A stretch of 64,000 nt of DNA from PLOWO2-12-38-17 sp963709355 (GTDB lineage Bacteria; Planctomycetota; Brocadiia; Brocadiales; Brocadiaceae), in contig CAVPVY010000005.1 of the NCBI GenBank assembly GCA_963709355.1, positions 1,736,001 through 1,800,000 on the forward strand. The letters run 5' to 3'. The notes under the pieces were generated by a model, which worked only from the letters and a program-made list of their open reading frames with translations, was not told the origin of the DNA and did not search any database. The position numbers and the translations under genes were made by a program. Positions within the stretch are counted from its first letter, which is position 1. Every line of letters starts with the position of its first letter. Shown piece after piece: positions 43,241 to 52,549 of the stretch.

Positions 43241-44533
43241 TTAAAAACCTCTTATTACCTCTTTAAAAGCATCCACGGTTGCATCAATTTCTTTTTCACC
43301 ATGTGCCGTTGAAACAAAAACTGCCTCATACTGTGATGGTGCAAAATAGAAACCCCTTTCTAACATACCATGAAAATACTTTGCATATCGCTTTGTATCA
43401 CTTTTTTTTGCTGTAGTATAATCTATTACATGTTGATCTGTAAAGAAAACACACAACATTGAACCAACCCGCGTATGATACACAGGTAACTTTGCGTCCT
43501 TACAAACCTTTTCCATGCCCGCAGCCAATCTTTGCGATTTTTCCTCTAAATTTTTATAAATCATATTGTCCTTTAAAATTTCCAGGGTAGCAATACCAGC
43601 CGTCATTGCAACAGGATTACCAGACAGCGTGCCTGCCTGATAAATAGGTCCTACGGGTGATATACTATCCATAATCTCTTTTTTACCGCCATATGCTCCC
43701 ACCGGAAGGCCTCCCCCAATGATCTTTCCCAATGTTGTTAGGTCTGGTTCAATATTATAAAGCGACTGTACGCCGCCATAAGCAACCCTGAAACCTGTCA
43801 TAACCTCGTCAAATATAAGCACGATGCCATGCTTCTTTGTTATTTCCCTCAAACCCTCTAAATAATTTTTTCTGGGTGGTACAACGCCCATATTACCGGC
43901 AACCGCCTCAATGATAATACAGGCAATGTCTTTCCCTCGTTTGGAACAAGCATCATTAACAGCGTCTATATCGTTATACGGGAGAGATATTGTATGCTTA
44001 ACGAAATCATGGGGAATACCGGGACTATTGGGCATACCTAACGTAGTTGCACCTGAACCTGCCTGGATAAGCAGGCTGTCAACGTGTCCATGATAACAAC
44101 CATCGAACTTGATTACGGCGTCCCTCTTTGTATACCCTCTCGCTACACGTATGGCGCTCATTGTGGCTTCTGTGCCAGAGTTAACCATCCTCACCTTCTC
44201 TATTGAAGGCATGGCTTCCCTGACAAGCTTTGCTAGTTTTATTTCCAACTCAGTCGGAGCACCATAACTCGTCCCGTTGGCAACTGCTTCATTAATTCTT
44301 TTTACAACCCTGGAGTCAGCATGTCCCAAGATAAGCGGCCCCCACGAACCTACATAATCCACATATCTGTTATCGTCCACATCCGTCAGATAACAACCAG
44401 CGCCCGATTTAATAAAAATCGGTGTACCGCCAACGCCGCCAAATGCCCTGACAGGGCTATTAACACCGCCTGGTATAAAATTCTGCGCCTCAGCAAACGC
44501 CCTTCTTGACTTTTCAGTAATTATCTTTGACAT
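43241..44533 (-). CDS. hemL: Glutamate-1-semialdehyde 2,1-aminomutase
   Basis: A 430-residue PLP enzyme making 5-aminolevulinate, the first committed tetrapyrrole precursor in the C5 pathway. Motifs: NFIPGGVNSPVRAF, NSGTEATMSAIRVAR, IFDEVMTGFR and the Schiff-base lysine in TTLGKIIGGGLPVGAYGG. Heme demand is high in anammox bacteria. Normal length. Confidence 0.97.
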   Translation of the reverse strand: MSKIITEKSRRAFAEAQNFIPGGVNSPVRAFGGVGGTPIFIKSGAGCYLTDVDDNRYVDYVGSWGPLILGHADSRVVKRINEAVANGTSYGAPTELEIKLAKLVREAMPSIEKVRMVNSGTEATMSAIRVARGYTKRDAVIKFDGCYHGHVDSLLIQAGSGATTLGMPNSPGIPHDFVKHTISLPYNDIDAVNDACSKRGKDIACIIIEAVAGNMGVVPPRKNYLEGLREITKKHGIVLIFDEVMTGFRVAYGGVQSLYNIEPDLTTLGKIIGGGLPVGAYGGKKEIMDSISPVGPIYQAGTLSGNPVAMTAGIATLEILKDNMIYKNLEEKSQRLAAGMEKVCKDAKLPVYHTRVGSMLCVFFTDQHVIDYTTAKKSDTKRYAKYFHGMLERGFYFAPSQYEAVFVSTAHGEKEIDATVDAFKEVIRGF

Positions 44534-44648
44534 GCGAAGTTGAATATTATATTTTAATAAATATTATTTATTAAAAATATTAAGGAATTTTAAAGAAACG
44601 CATAATAACAAACCATATTTTTTTTGTCAATATTTTTCATAAATTCTG

Positions 44649-45275
44649 ATGATAAAAAAAATCAATTTAGGTGTGTTAATTTCCGGTAGCGGTAATACCC
44701 TTCAAAATTTCTTAGATCAGATAGAACGAGGGAAGTTAAATGCTACTATTCAGGTCGTAATAAGCAGTAAACCAAAGGTCGCCGGTCTCGACAGGGCAAG
44801 AAAGCACGATATCCCGACAATGGTTGTTAATTACTCAGACTATCCTGATATTGATTCATTCAGCAATGCAATAACCGCCGAACTGGACAAATACCCTATT
44901 GATTTAATCGCACTTGCCGGATTTGTTCACTTCTATAAAATTCCGATAAAACATAAATGGAAAGTTATGAATATACATCCCGGACTCATCCCTGCATTTT
45001 GCGGTCACAATTATTATGGCAATAAGGTACACGAAGCCGTCATCAACTATGGCGCGAAGGTCTCAGGATGCACGGTACATTTTGCTGATAATGTATATGA
45101 TAATGGACCTATTATCATCCAAAGGGCTGTTCCTGTTCTTGAGGATGACACACCTGAAAGCCTTGCCGTACGGGTTTTCAAGGAAGAGTGTGAGGCATAT
45201 CCAGAGGCAATACGTCTCTTTGCTGCGGGGAGGCTAAAAATCGAGAGCAGGAAGGTACGAATACTTAACGCCTAG
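44649..45275 (+). CDS. purN: Phosphoribosylglycinamide formyltransferase
   Basis: A 208-residue enzyme for the third step of purine synthesis, transferring formyl from 10-formyl-THF to GAR. Visible: GVLISGSGNTLQNF, the catalytic NIHPGLIP (Asn, His) and Asp in VYDNGPIIIQRAVPV. No convincing ribosome site precedes the ATG, so the exact start is uncertain. It is divergent from hemL; a 115-bp AT-rich gap holds both promoters. Confidence 0.93.
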   Translation: MIKKINLGVLISGSGNTLQNFLDQIERGKLNATIQVVISSKPKVAGLDRARKHDIPTMVVNYSDYPDIDSFSNAITAELDKYPIDLIALAGFVHFYKIPIKHKWKVMNIHPGLIPAFCGHNYYGNKVHEAVINYGAKVSGCTVHFADNVYDNGPIIIQRAVPVLEDDTPESLAVRVFKEECEAYPEAIRLFAAGRLKIESRKVRILNA

Positions 45276-45415
45276 AATAAAATCCATTTTTTACAAACAT
45301 CTATGAGAGATAACACAGGTATGGAAAACACACGGGGGGCTGGATTTGACATCCACGTATGATCCGGAGATGTCCTTGCTCTTAAACTACTCATTAATGC
45401 AGAACAGTAAAATGT

Positions 45416-45715
45416 TTATTTTTTCTGTATTCTCATTATAACATCTGAAACAATACAAATACCTCCAAACTTCTTAATAATCGGACTTACAGCCTCCACT
45501 ATTTTGTGCATCATCTTTTCTTCACATACAACCAATACGTAACTGCTTTTAAAAAGGTCAGTAAACACATCAGCAGACCTTACCCCCCTGCTCCCTTTTC
45601 CGACCACATTTTCAATAATGCTATAACCAGGAACCCCGGCCTCATCCAGGAGCTTAACCACATTTTGAACCTCAAGAGAATCTATTATTATTTCCACTTT
45701 TGATACTGGTTTCAT
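45416..45715 (-). CDS. sbtB: PII-like protein of the SbtB type
   Basis: A 99-residue ferredoxin-fold trimeric signalling protein. It lacks the classic PII uridylylation motif and resembles SbtB (KVEIIIDSLEVQNVVKLLDEAG ... ENVVGKGSRG, read as two stretches). It starts 6 bp after sbtA ends, the usual sbtA-sbtB arrangement. SbtB binds adenine nucleotides and controls SbtA. The cyanobacterial redox C-loop with its cysteines is absent. Confidence 0.85.
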   Translation of the reverse strand: MKPVSKVEIIIDSLEVQNVVKLLDEAGVPGYSIIENVVGKGSRGVRSADVFTDLFKSSYVLVVCEEKMMHKIVEAVSPIIKKFGGICIVSDVIMRIQKK

Positions 45716-45721
45716 AATTTT

Positions 45722-46747
45722 TTATTTCCAAAGTACAGGAATAAATTCGCTACTCACTATAATCAAAAAATAATATAAAGGTATCCCTACCGTAATATTG
45801 AACGGGAACGTAATGGCCAGCGCCATGGGAACGTACAAACTTGGATTTGCATCGGGTAGTGACAATCTCATGGCAGCCGGTACGGCGATATATGAGGCGC
45901 TTGCGCAGAGCACGGAAAACATAAGGGCGTTTTCCGGTTGTAACCCTATAAATCGTGCCAGGACAATACCAACACATGCATTTACAATGGGCACGAGTAT
46001 AGCAAATGATGGTAAAAATAATCCAGTTTTTTTTAAATCACCAATTTTCTTTGCTGCCAGAAGTCCCATATCAAGGAGAAAAAAGCTGAGCATACCTTTG
46101 AATATGTCCTTGGTAAATGGCTTTAAAATATCCCACCCCTCTTCTCCTGTAACATATCCTATTACAAGGCTGCCGGTGATAAGCAAAACAGAGCCATTCA
46201 ATAGGGCCTCATGGAAGACAGCAGCCCATGAAAAGGCATACTCTTCCATATCTTCTATAGTATTTTTTTCATGCCTATCCTTGTTTGAAGTAAATATTCT
46301 TGCCAATAGAATTCCTACCACGATAGCCGGTGATTCCATAATCGCCAATGCCGCCACCATATATCCGCCTGGTTCGAAACCCATGTTCTGTAGAAAGGTA
46401 ACGGCAGTTATAAATGTTACCGCACTCACCGAACCGTACGTTGCGGCAATTGCTGCGGCGTCATGGATAGCCAGTTTCAGTTTTAAAATAAAAAACGTAT
46501 ACATCGGCACGACGATAGCCATAAAAGCAGCCAAAGACAAGGCAAGTATTACTTCCATGTTAATTCCTGTTTTACGAAGTTCTACCCCCCCATGAAATCC
46601 AACGGCGAGAAGCAGGTACAGCGAAAAGAGCTTGGGGAGCGGGTCAGGGATTTTCAGGTCTGATCTGCAAAACGAGGCAACCATTCCGAGAAAGAAAAAA
46701 AGCACCGGAGGAAACAGCAAATTATTTATGATAAGTTCGATGTTCAT
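45722..46747 (-). CDS. sbtA: SbtA-type sodium-dependent bicarbonate transporter
   Basis: A 341-residue membrane protein of about ten helices in two inverted halves, with motifs such as LLAVGFHGGVELRKTG, ATYGSVSAVTF and ASASYIAVPAAMRLSLPDANPSLY (split for length). SbtA imports HCO3- with Na+ in cyanobacteria. Here it could feed an autotroph that fixes carbon by the acetyl-CoA pathway. The gene pair with sbtB supports this assignment. Confidence 0.88.
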   Translation of the reverse strand: MNIELIINNLLFPPVLFFFLGMVASFCRSDLKIPDPLPKLFSLYLLLAVGFHGGVELRKTGINMEVILALSLAAFMAIVVPMYTFFILKLKLAIHDAAAIAATYGSVSAVTFITAVTFLQNMGFEPGGYMVAALAIMESPAIVVGILLARIFTSNKDRHEKNTIEDMEEYAFSWAAVFHEALLNGSVLLITGSLVIGYVTGEEGWDILKPFTKDIFKGMLSFFLLDMGLLAAKKIGDLKKTGLFLPSFAILVPIVNACVGIVLARFIGLQPENALMFSVLCASASYIAVPAAMRLSLPDANPSLYVPMALAITFPFNITVGIPLYYFLIIVSSEFIPVLWK

Positions 46748-47322
46748 TCTGCCCCTTCCCTCGATAAAAAAAATCCAGCAGTATTCGCCACTCTATGACA
46801 TTTTATTACGTTTTCTTTATAGCGTAAACCATGGACATGAGTTTATATCTCTAAAATATAGCAAACAGCGTTCCCGAAAAAACTATTCTTGCAAAACACA
46901 ATATAATCCTCTGAAATCAAAGGTTTGGCAAAGTAAAGGCCTATAGAACAGGGCTAACCGTTACTAATAAAATGATCTTCATAATTTCATTGTGAAATTT
47001 ATTTTCCAATAATGCCCTATATTACCAAGGCACAAAAACCAAAAACACCATTTGTCTACACGATTAAATTCCTTCACAAAAAAGTTCATAAATTATAAAT
47101 TCTACATCAAGCATGTTTTTCTCAAAAACCCAAAATTTACCCTTTATAGAATAATCTTGGATAAATATTTTTATATTTTTTTATTGACCCTGATATTACA
47201 TGCCCTTATAAAGGAGTGTTTGGTAAATGTTATGACATGTATCACCCTTGCTTTGAAAAGCAACACTGAATATCTGGCAACACCAGGCAAATGGTGATTG
47301 CCTTTCATCTTTAAATTAAACA
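46748..47322. other. Divergent intergenic region
   Basis: A 575-bp AT-rich spacer between sbtA (leftward) and the M16 peptidase gene (rightward). It holds the candidate promoter at 47184-47212; no gene or RNA is recognised in the rest. Confidence 0.5.
47184..47212 (+). promoter_or_regulatory. Candidate promoter for the M16 peptidase gene
   Basis: TTGACC (47184-47189) and TATAAA (47207-47212) are 17 bp apart, about 110 bp upstream of the start at 47323. The spacing is ideal. Confidence 0.55.
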
Positions 47323-48609
47323 ATGTATACATACAGCAAAGAAGCCCTCCCAAACGGGCTACGCGTTATTTTTATCGAGATGCCTCACATTCACTCCGTA
47401 GTATTGTCTGCCTATATTGGTGTGGGTTCAAGATACGAAGAGGAAAGACATCTTGGTGTCTCGCACCTCCTTGAACACATGCTCTTCCGCGGGACAAGGC
47501 AATTCGCAAATTCCTTTGAACTCCTGCAGGCGATAGACAATATCGGTGGTGACAGCGACGCATACACATCGCCGGAACACACCGCTGTAATAATCCAAGT
47601 ACACAACAAATATATTAAAAATGCATTAAGCATCCTGGGAGACTTATTACTCGGGGCAAATTTCAAACAATACGATATTGAAATAGAAAGGCGCATCATC
47701 CTTGAAGAAATGAAGCAATTCGTTGACGTTAAGGGCGACTATGTCTGTATTGACGATATGTCATTCTCGCTCATGTGGAAGGATGGTGCAACGGAAGCGC
47801 CTTTATTTGGAGATGAAAAAACCATCGCAGCCGTAACTGAGGAAAACATTAACACACACTACAAAAAATTCTTTGTCCCGGAGAATATCGTCCTCTGCAT
47901 CAGTGGAAACTTCGAAAAAGAGCCAGTCGCTCATCACATAAAAGATTTGTTCGGAAACTTACAGGGAAAATTTACAGGCCAAAAGCCTCCCTTAAAGACT
48001 ACACAAATCGAACCAAGGTATTTATTCAAAAAATCACCTTCCCAGACTGTCAGCTTTAAGCTATGCCATAAGGCATACCCATATAAACACAAAAATGTCC
48101 TTATTACACTTCTGATTTCAGATGTCCTGGGAGGAGGTATCAGTTCAAGGCTGTCGCTAAACGTGAGGGAAAAACTGGGGTTGGTTTATGAGATTGCTTG
48201 TTATCCCACCATGTTTTCTGATGTGGGGTCTATTGACATTTACACGTCAACAAAAAAGGGAAATCTTGAAAAGACCACAAAGGCAGTAATGGACGAAATA
48301 CATAAATTCTATCGGGAAGGCATAACTGAACAGGAACTAAAGAGGACGGAAGCGCGCGTGTTCAGCCAGACACAATTAATCATGGACAGCCCGCTTGCCA
48401 TGGCTAACTGGTTTGGTATTGAGGAGCTATTACTTGCACCACAAACGCCCGATACCCCTGAAAAACAAGCACAAAAAATCCATGATATTAAACTGGAGGA
48501 TATACAGAAGGTCGTTTCTGAGATATTTGTCTCTGAGAAGCGCAATTTTATAGCCGTGGGGACATATAGCTGGCTTAGCAAAAAGCGGATAATTGAGCTT
48601 ATAAAATAA
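47323..48609 (+). CDS. M16-family zinc metallopeptidase
   Basis: A 428-residue protein with the inverted zinc motif HLLEH (about residues 50-54) and the distal Glu in RRIILEEM, then the inactive C-terminal half-domain (PSQTVSFKLCHKAYP ... LGGGISSRLSLNVREKLGLVYEI). Family members are processing or oligopeptide-degrading proteases (PqqL, YmxG, mitochondrial processing peptidase). No signal peptide is visible. It stands alone. Confidence 0.93.
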   Translation: MYTYSKEALPNGLRVIFIEMPHIHSVVLSAYIGVGSRYEEERHLGVSHLLEHMLFRGTRQFANSFELLQAIDNIGGDSDAYTSPEHTAVIIQVHNKYIKNALSILGDLLLGANFKQYDIEIERRIILEEMKQFVDVKGDYVCIDDMSFSLMWKDGATEAPLFGDEKTIAAVTEENINTHYKKFFVPENIVLCISGNFEKEPVAHHIKDLFGNLQGKFTGQKPPLKTTQIEPRYLFKKSPSQTVSFKLCHKAYPYKHKNVLITLLISDVLGGGISSRLSLNVREKLGLVYEIACYPTMFSDVGSIDIYTSTKKGNLEKTTKAVMDEIHKFYREGITEQELKRTEARVFSQTQLIMDSPLAMANWFGIEELLLAPQTPDTPEKQAQKIHDIKLEDIQKVVSEIFVSEKRNFIAVGTYSWLSKKRIIELIK

Positions 48610-49141
48610 ACCCTCTGTAAATACCGGGTAAAATATGTTAAGTCAGACTGACTTCGACAGCTACTATCTATGGGAAACACATATCATCCGTATAGGTCAT
48701 CGGAAAAATATCTATAGATAAAATTTAGCATACTGCAATAAGAAAGATCCCTTCTCATAATGTTTTACAGTACATAACAAGCGAAAAACAGACTCATCAA
48801 CCGATAGAAAGAATTCTGCCATTCTAAATTCATAGCAAGGAGGCCGAAAGAATGGAACAGGCGATTAAGACAAGGTCAAACTCTACAGACAGATTAAAGT
48901 GGCTGTGTATTACATATTTGTTTTAAACTCCTGACTATATCCATGAGAAAAATATTTTGGCAAAACAATCTCAATCTCATATTTTTGGATTAGATCTACC
49001 GGAGTTAAAGTTAATGTATCAAAGATATTTACATAACTATATCTATTCAATCTCCAGACGATCGAGCTGTTTGTAAATATTGTATTTACCATTATTATCG
49101 TAATCAATGGCTGATTGAAAAATCTAGAATAGGATTTTGTT
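48610..49141. other. Intergenic region with one tiny open frame
   Basis: About 530 bp between convergent genes. It holds the 24-codon frame at 48852-48926 with a strong ribosome site. A 65-codon minus-strand frame (48910-49107) has a family-like look (LTPVDLIQKYEIEIVLPKYF) but I cannot assign it. The stretch is probably decayed sequence. Confidence 0.4.
48852..48926 (+). CDS. Possible 24-residue peptide or truncated gene start
   Basis: ATG at 48852 is preceded by AAGGAGG, a near-perfect ribosome site 9 bases away. The frame reads MEQAIKTRSNSTDRLKWLCI and four more residues, then stops. It could be a small protein or the surviving first codons of a deleted gene. There is no homology to cite, so this is only a suggestion. 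Confidence 0.25.
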   Translation: MEQAIKTRSNSTDRLKWLCITYLF

Positions 49142-52100
49142 TTATTTTGTAACGGCTACCGATACCTTTGTCTTCAGGTTAGCTGTAACCTCCTTGTAGG
49201 TTACCTTTGTCGAACCCTTTGACTTACCCGTAATCGTGAATGTTGCCTGACCATTGGTATCTGTCGTCGTCTTAGACGGTGAAACCTTTGCTTTGCGGAT
49301 ATCGTTGGAAGAAGCCTTCACCGTAACATTAGTTACTGCGCAGCCATTCGCGCCTGTTACCGTCACAGTGACTGTCGTACTGTTGCCCTTCGCTACTGTA
49401 ACTGAAGAAGAACTTGATGTTATTGACGACGCAACATCGCATAATACCGGCGTTGGTGTTGCTGTTGGCGTTGGCGTTGGCGTTGGCGTTGGTGTTGCAG
49501 ATGACGTTAATGCTATATTCGCCGTTGCTGTTTCACCGCCAACTATAGTAACCTGTTTTGCATTCGGTTGATAACCCGTTGCTTTTGCTGCCACAACATA
49601 GGGTCCAGCAGCGACACTTTGGAATGCATACTCGCCATTGTGTCCTGTTGTGGTTTGACCACCGAGCGAGAAATCTTGACGCGATGCGCCTGCACCATAT
49701 GCTACCGTAACACCACCTATCGTATCACCTGTATCAGCATCCGTTACTGTACCAGCAATGTCGCCCATTTGTACAGGTGACGGCGTTGGTGTTGCCGTAG
49801 CCATTGCGGTTGCCGTTGGTGTTGCTGTTGGTGTAGTTCCATCCCCACCACCGCCTCCACCTCCACCACCACCTCCTCCTCCACCGTCACCATTATCCGG
49901 CGTTGGTGTTGGTATAGAGGTAATTGCTGCGGAAAGATTACCGTCCATCTTCGAGACAAAGACATCATTGTTACCATTAAAAGAAGTATCATATGCCCCG
50001 CTCGTGGTCGGAAAGTCTGCTGATCCAGTATACCCCGTCACATATACATCCCCGCTTGCGTCAAGTGCGAGAGAATAGCCCCCATCATAATCAGACCCGC
50101 CCAGGTACGTGGATGCCAGCAGGCTCGTTAATCCACCGTTCAGCTTCGAGATAAAGACATCAGCAGAATCATTATAAGACGTATCGTATGCCCCGCTCGT
50201 GATTGGAAAGTCTGTTGAATAAGTCAGCCCCGTCACATATACATTCCCGCTTGTATCGAGGGTGAGAGAATTACCATAATCATTATTAGACCCGCCCAGG
50301 GACGTGGATGCCAGTAAGCTCGTCTCACTTCCGTTTACGTTTAGCTTCGAGACAAAGACATCAACACCATTAGAAGCGGTATCATATGCCCCAATCGTCG
50401 TCGGAAAGTCTGTTGAAACAGTATACCCCGTTACATATACATCCCCGCTTGCGTCAAGTGCGAGACAATAGCCCCCATCATAATCAGACCCGCCCAGGTA
50501 CGTGGATGCCAGCAGGCTCGTTAATCCACCGTTCAGCTTCGAGATAAAGACATCACCACCATTAGAAGCGGTATCATATGCCCCAATCGTCGTCGGAAAG
50601 TCTGTTGAATAAGTCAGCCCCGTCACATATACATCCCCGCTTGTGTCCAAGGCAAGAGAATAACCCTCATTCCAACTAGACCCGCCCAAGTACGTGGATG
50701 CCATCAGGCTCGTTAATCCACCGTTCAGCTTCGATAAAAAGACATCATCACCATTAGAAGAGGTATCATATGCCCCGCTCGTGGTCGGAAAGTCTGCTGA
50801 TCCAGTATACCCCGTCACATATACATCCCCGCTTGCATCAAGTGCGAGAGAATAGCCCCCATCATAATCAGACCCGCCCAGGTACGTGGATGCCAGCAGG
50901 CTCGTTAATCCACCGTTCAGCTTCGAGATAAAGACATCACCACCATTAGAAGCGGTATCATATGCCCCAATCGTCGTCGGAAAGTCTGTTGAATAAGTCA
51001 GCCCCGTCACATATACATCCCCGCTTGTGTCAAGTGCGAGAGAATAGCCCCCATCATAATCAGACCCGCCCAGGTACGTGGATGCCAGCAGGCTCGTTAA
51101 TCCACCGTTCAGCTTCGAGATAAAGACATCACCACCATTAGAAGCGGTATCATATGCCCCGCTCGTGGTCGGAAAGTCTGTTGAGTCAGTATACCCAGTA
51201 ACATATACATCCCCGCTTGTGTCGAGGGTGAGAGAATTAACATAATCATTATTAGACCCGCCCAGGTACGTGGATGCCAAGAGAGGGTCAATGATGAGAG
51301 GTTTGGTGTGGTCGTAAGAGGCGACGGTGAAACCATAGGTGCATTTGTAATTTACAATTTTAGATTTGCGCTTTTGGACTTCGGATTTTAGATTCTTGAA
51401 ACCAGAAGATGATAATTGCAGATTTTGGATTTTGGAATTTGGAGTTTCAGCGTTTGGATTTTGCATTTTAAATTCTGAATCTTGAATTTTGAATTTCCCC
51501 TTTTGATTCCTGTCTCCCGACCCCTGTATTCTATACTCAACTTCCACCTCCACCCGCTTCCCATCTATCTCCTGATAAGCCACTGGTTTTGTAAACTTTA
51601 CAGGACCATGCTCCGTATCTGCTTCAAGCTGTCCATTCTTATTGACCCTTAATCCTTCAATCCCTTCTAAATATATATTTATAGAATCAGGACTTCCGCC
51701 GGGTTTCACACAAAAGAGTTTTTCTACATTATCCCCGTATGCCTTCAGTCTCAGCTCTATCCCCTTATAAATCTCCCCAAGATTCACAACATCATACGTG
51801 GAGATATCCGTCTTCCATTTCGACGGGTCGTTGCCTTTGAAGTAATTGACCTTTGTAACGGATGGCTCTTCACTCTGTATTGTCTTTACCTTTGCACCAA
51901 CAAATTCCTCCTGGAGAGCGATTCCTGATTTTAGATTTTGGATTGCGGATTTTGGATTTGAGAATTTCAGATTTTTAGAATCGGACCTTATTAATTTAGG
52001 ATTTTGGAATTCGGATTTACTACCACGAGCCACGATCCATGATGCAGGATGCACGATATCTGATATATGATGATCATGCAACATACCTGCCTCGTCGTGT

Positions 52101-52549
52101 ATCCCGTTGGGCGAATGCCATTCGCCCCTATACTTTGAACCCTGAACTCCCAACTCCGAACTATTCGCAGGTAATGCATACACAATCTCTCCTTCTTTCG
52201 TCACGAACACCGTGCCGCCAAACGTCCTTGCATAAAAGATTACCTGTTCATCCACTTGTCCATTATTCGCAATAAATGGTACCTGGAGTTTTCGCGTTTT
52301 TTGGGCAAATACCGCCTTGTCCAATTGTGGATTTTGTATTTCAGAATGCGGAATAGAGCCACTACAAGGTTTTTCTAATTGTAGATTGCATTGCGAGGCA
52401 TGATTCAAGATGCACGATTCACGATTATCTTGCATCTTGCATCCCGTATCATATATCACATGGTTAGCTTCGGCTTGCAGATTTTGAGATAAAGATAACG
52501 GCAGTAATAAAACAGCGAGCAAGCTAAGTAAAACAACATTCCTTTTCAT
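49142..52549 (-). CDS. Secreted SBBP-repeat (beta-propeller) protein
   Basis: A 1135-residue protein. Signal peptide at residues 1-27. An N-terminal DUF7948-like domain follows (VPFIANNGQVDEQVIFYA ... IIDPLLASTYLGG). Then come exactly seven repeats of about 64 residues, each LLASTYLGGS ... DVYVTG ... DFPTTSGAYDT ... DVFISKLNG, which should form a seven-bladed propeller. After that are a run of 14 Gly, Pro/Thr-rich linkers, a carboxypeptidase-regulatory-like beta-sandwich (DIAGTVTDADTGDTIGGVTV) and a bacterial Ig-like domain (VTVAKGNSTTVTVTVTG). It should be on or outside the cell surface. No sorting signal is seen. Three insertions derived from heptamer repeats lie in the N-terminal part. Confidence 0.9.
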   Translation of the reverse strand: MKRNVVLLSLLAVLLLPLSLSQNLQAEANHVIYDTGCKMQDNRESCILNHASQCNLQLEKPCSGSIPHSEIQNPQLDKAVFAQKTRKLQVPFIANNGQVDEQVIFYARTFGGTVFVTKEGEIVYALPANSSELGVQGSKYRGEWHSPNGIHDEAGMLHDHHISDIVHPASWIVARGSKSEFQNPKLIRSDSKNLKFSNPKSAIQNLKSGIALQEEFVGAKVKTIQSEEPSVTKVNYFKGNDPSKWKTDISTYDVVNLGEIYKGIELRLKAYGDNVEKLFCVKPGGSPDSINIYLEGIEGLRVNKNGQLEADTEHGPVKFTKPVAYQEIDGKRVEVEVEYRIQGSGDRNQKGKFKIQDSEFKMQNPNAETPNSKIQNLQLSSSGFKNLKSEVQKRKSKIVNYKCTYGFTVASYDHTKPLIIDPLLASTYLGGSNNDYVNSLTLDTSGDVYVTGYTDSTDFPTTSGAYDTASNGGDVFISKLNGGLTSLLASTYLGGSDYDGGYSLALDTSGDVYVTGLTYSTDFPTTIGAYDTASNGGDVFISKLNGGLTSLLASTYLGGSDYDGGYSLALDASGDVYVTGYTGSADFPTTSGAYDTSSNGDDVFLSKLNGGLTSLMASTYLGGSSWNEGYSLALDTSGDVYVTGLTYSTDFPTTIGAYDTASNGGDVFISKLNGGLTSLLASTYLGGSDYDGGYCLALDASGDVYVTGYTVSTDFPTTIGAYDTASNGVDVFVSKLNVNGSETSLLASTSLGGSNNDYGNSLTLDTSGNVYVTGLTYSTDFPITSGAYDTSYNDSADVFISKLNGGLTSLLASTYLGGSDYDGGYSLALDASGDVYVTGYTGSADFPTTSGAYDTSFNGNNDVFVSKMDGNLSAAITSIPTPTPDNGDGGGGGGGGGGGGGGDGTTPTATPTATAMATATPTPSPVQMGDIAGTVTDADTGDTIGGVTVAYGAGASRQDFSLGGQTTTGHNGEYAFQSVAAGPYVVAAKATGYQPNAKQVTIVGGETATANIALTSSATPTPTPTPTPTATPTPVLCDVASSITSSSSSVTVAKGNSTTVTVTVTGANGCAVTNVTVKASSNDIRKAKVSPSKTTTDTNGQATFTITGKSKGSTKVTYKEVTANLKTKVSVAVTK
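49921..51290 (-). repeat. Seven tandem repeats of about 192 bp inside the SBBP gene
   Basis: The DNA of blades 1-7 is highly similar; for example 50486-50640 and 50876-51030 are nearly identical and lie 390 bp apart, two units. Such similarity points to recent duplication or gene conversion, because protein selection alone would not keep silent positions alike. Confidence 0.85.
51345..51510. repeat. Degenerate heptamer run inside the SBBP gene, copy 1
   Basis: On the plus strand the sequence reads as heptamers such as GATTTTG, GAATTTG, AATTCTG, AATTTTG in register for about 15-20 units. On the coding strand the 21-bp (three-heptamer) period gives a 7-residue protein period rich in Lys, Asn, Gln and Ser. 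Confidence 0.75.
51918..52085. repeat. Degenerate heptamer run inside the SBBP gene, copy 2
   Basis: The plus strand contains GATTTTA, GATTTTG, GATTGCG and similar heptamers at 51918-52020, passing into a second heptamer type (GATCCAT, GATGCAG, GATGCAC) at 52021-52085. Translated on the minus strand it gives QNPKLIRSDSKNLKFSNPK-like sequence. Confidence 0.7.
52391..52465. repeat. Degenerate heptamer run inside the SBBP gene, copy 3
   Basis: The run reads GCATGAT, TCAAGAT, GCACGAT, TCACGAT, TATCTTG, CATCTTG, CATCCCG, TATCATA, TATCACA: nine heptamers in register. It codes for the stretch after the signal peptide of the SBBP protein. Confidence 0.75.

Noticed and set aside
48910..49107. 65-codon minus-strand frame in the spacer past the M16 gene
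   Set aside because: It has some protein-like character but no ribosome site and no family I can name, so it is not listed as a gene.
49921..51290. Regular repeats as a CRISPR array
   Set aside because: The 192-bp units are coding and continuous, with no repeat-spacer alternation; no cas genes are present.
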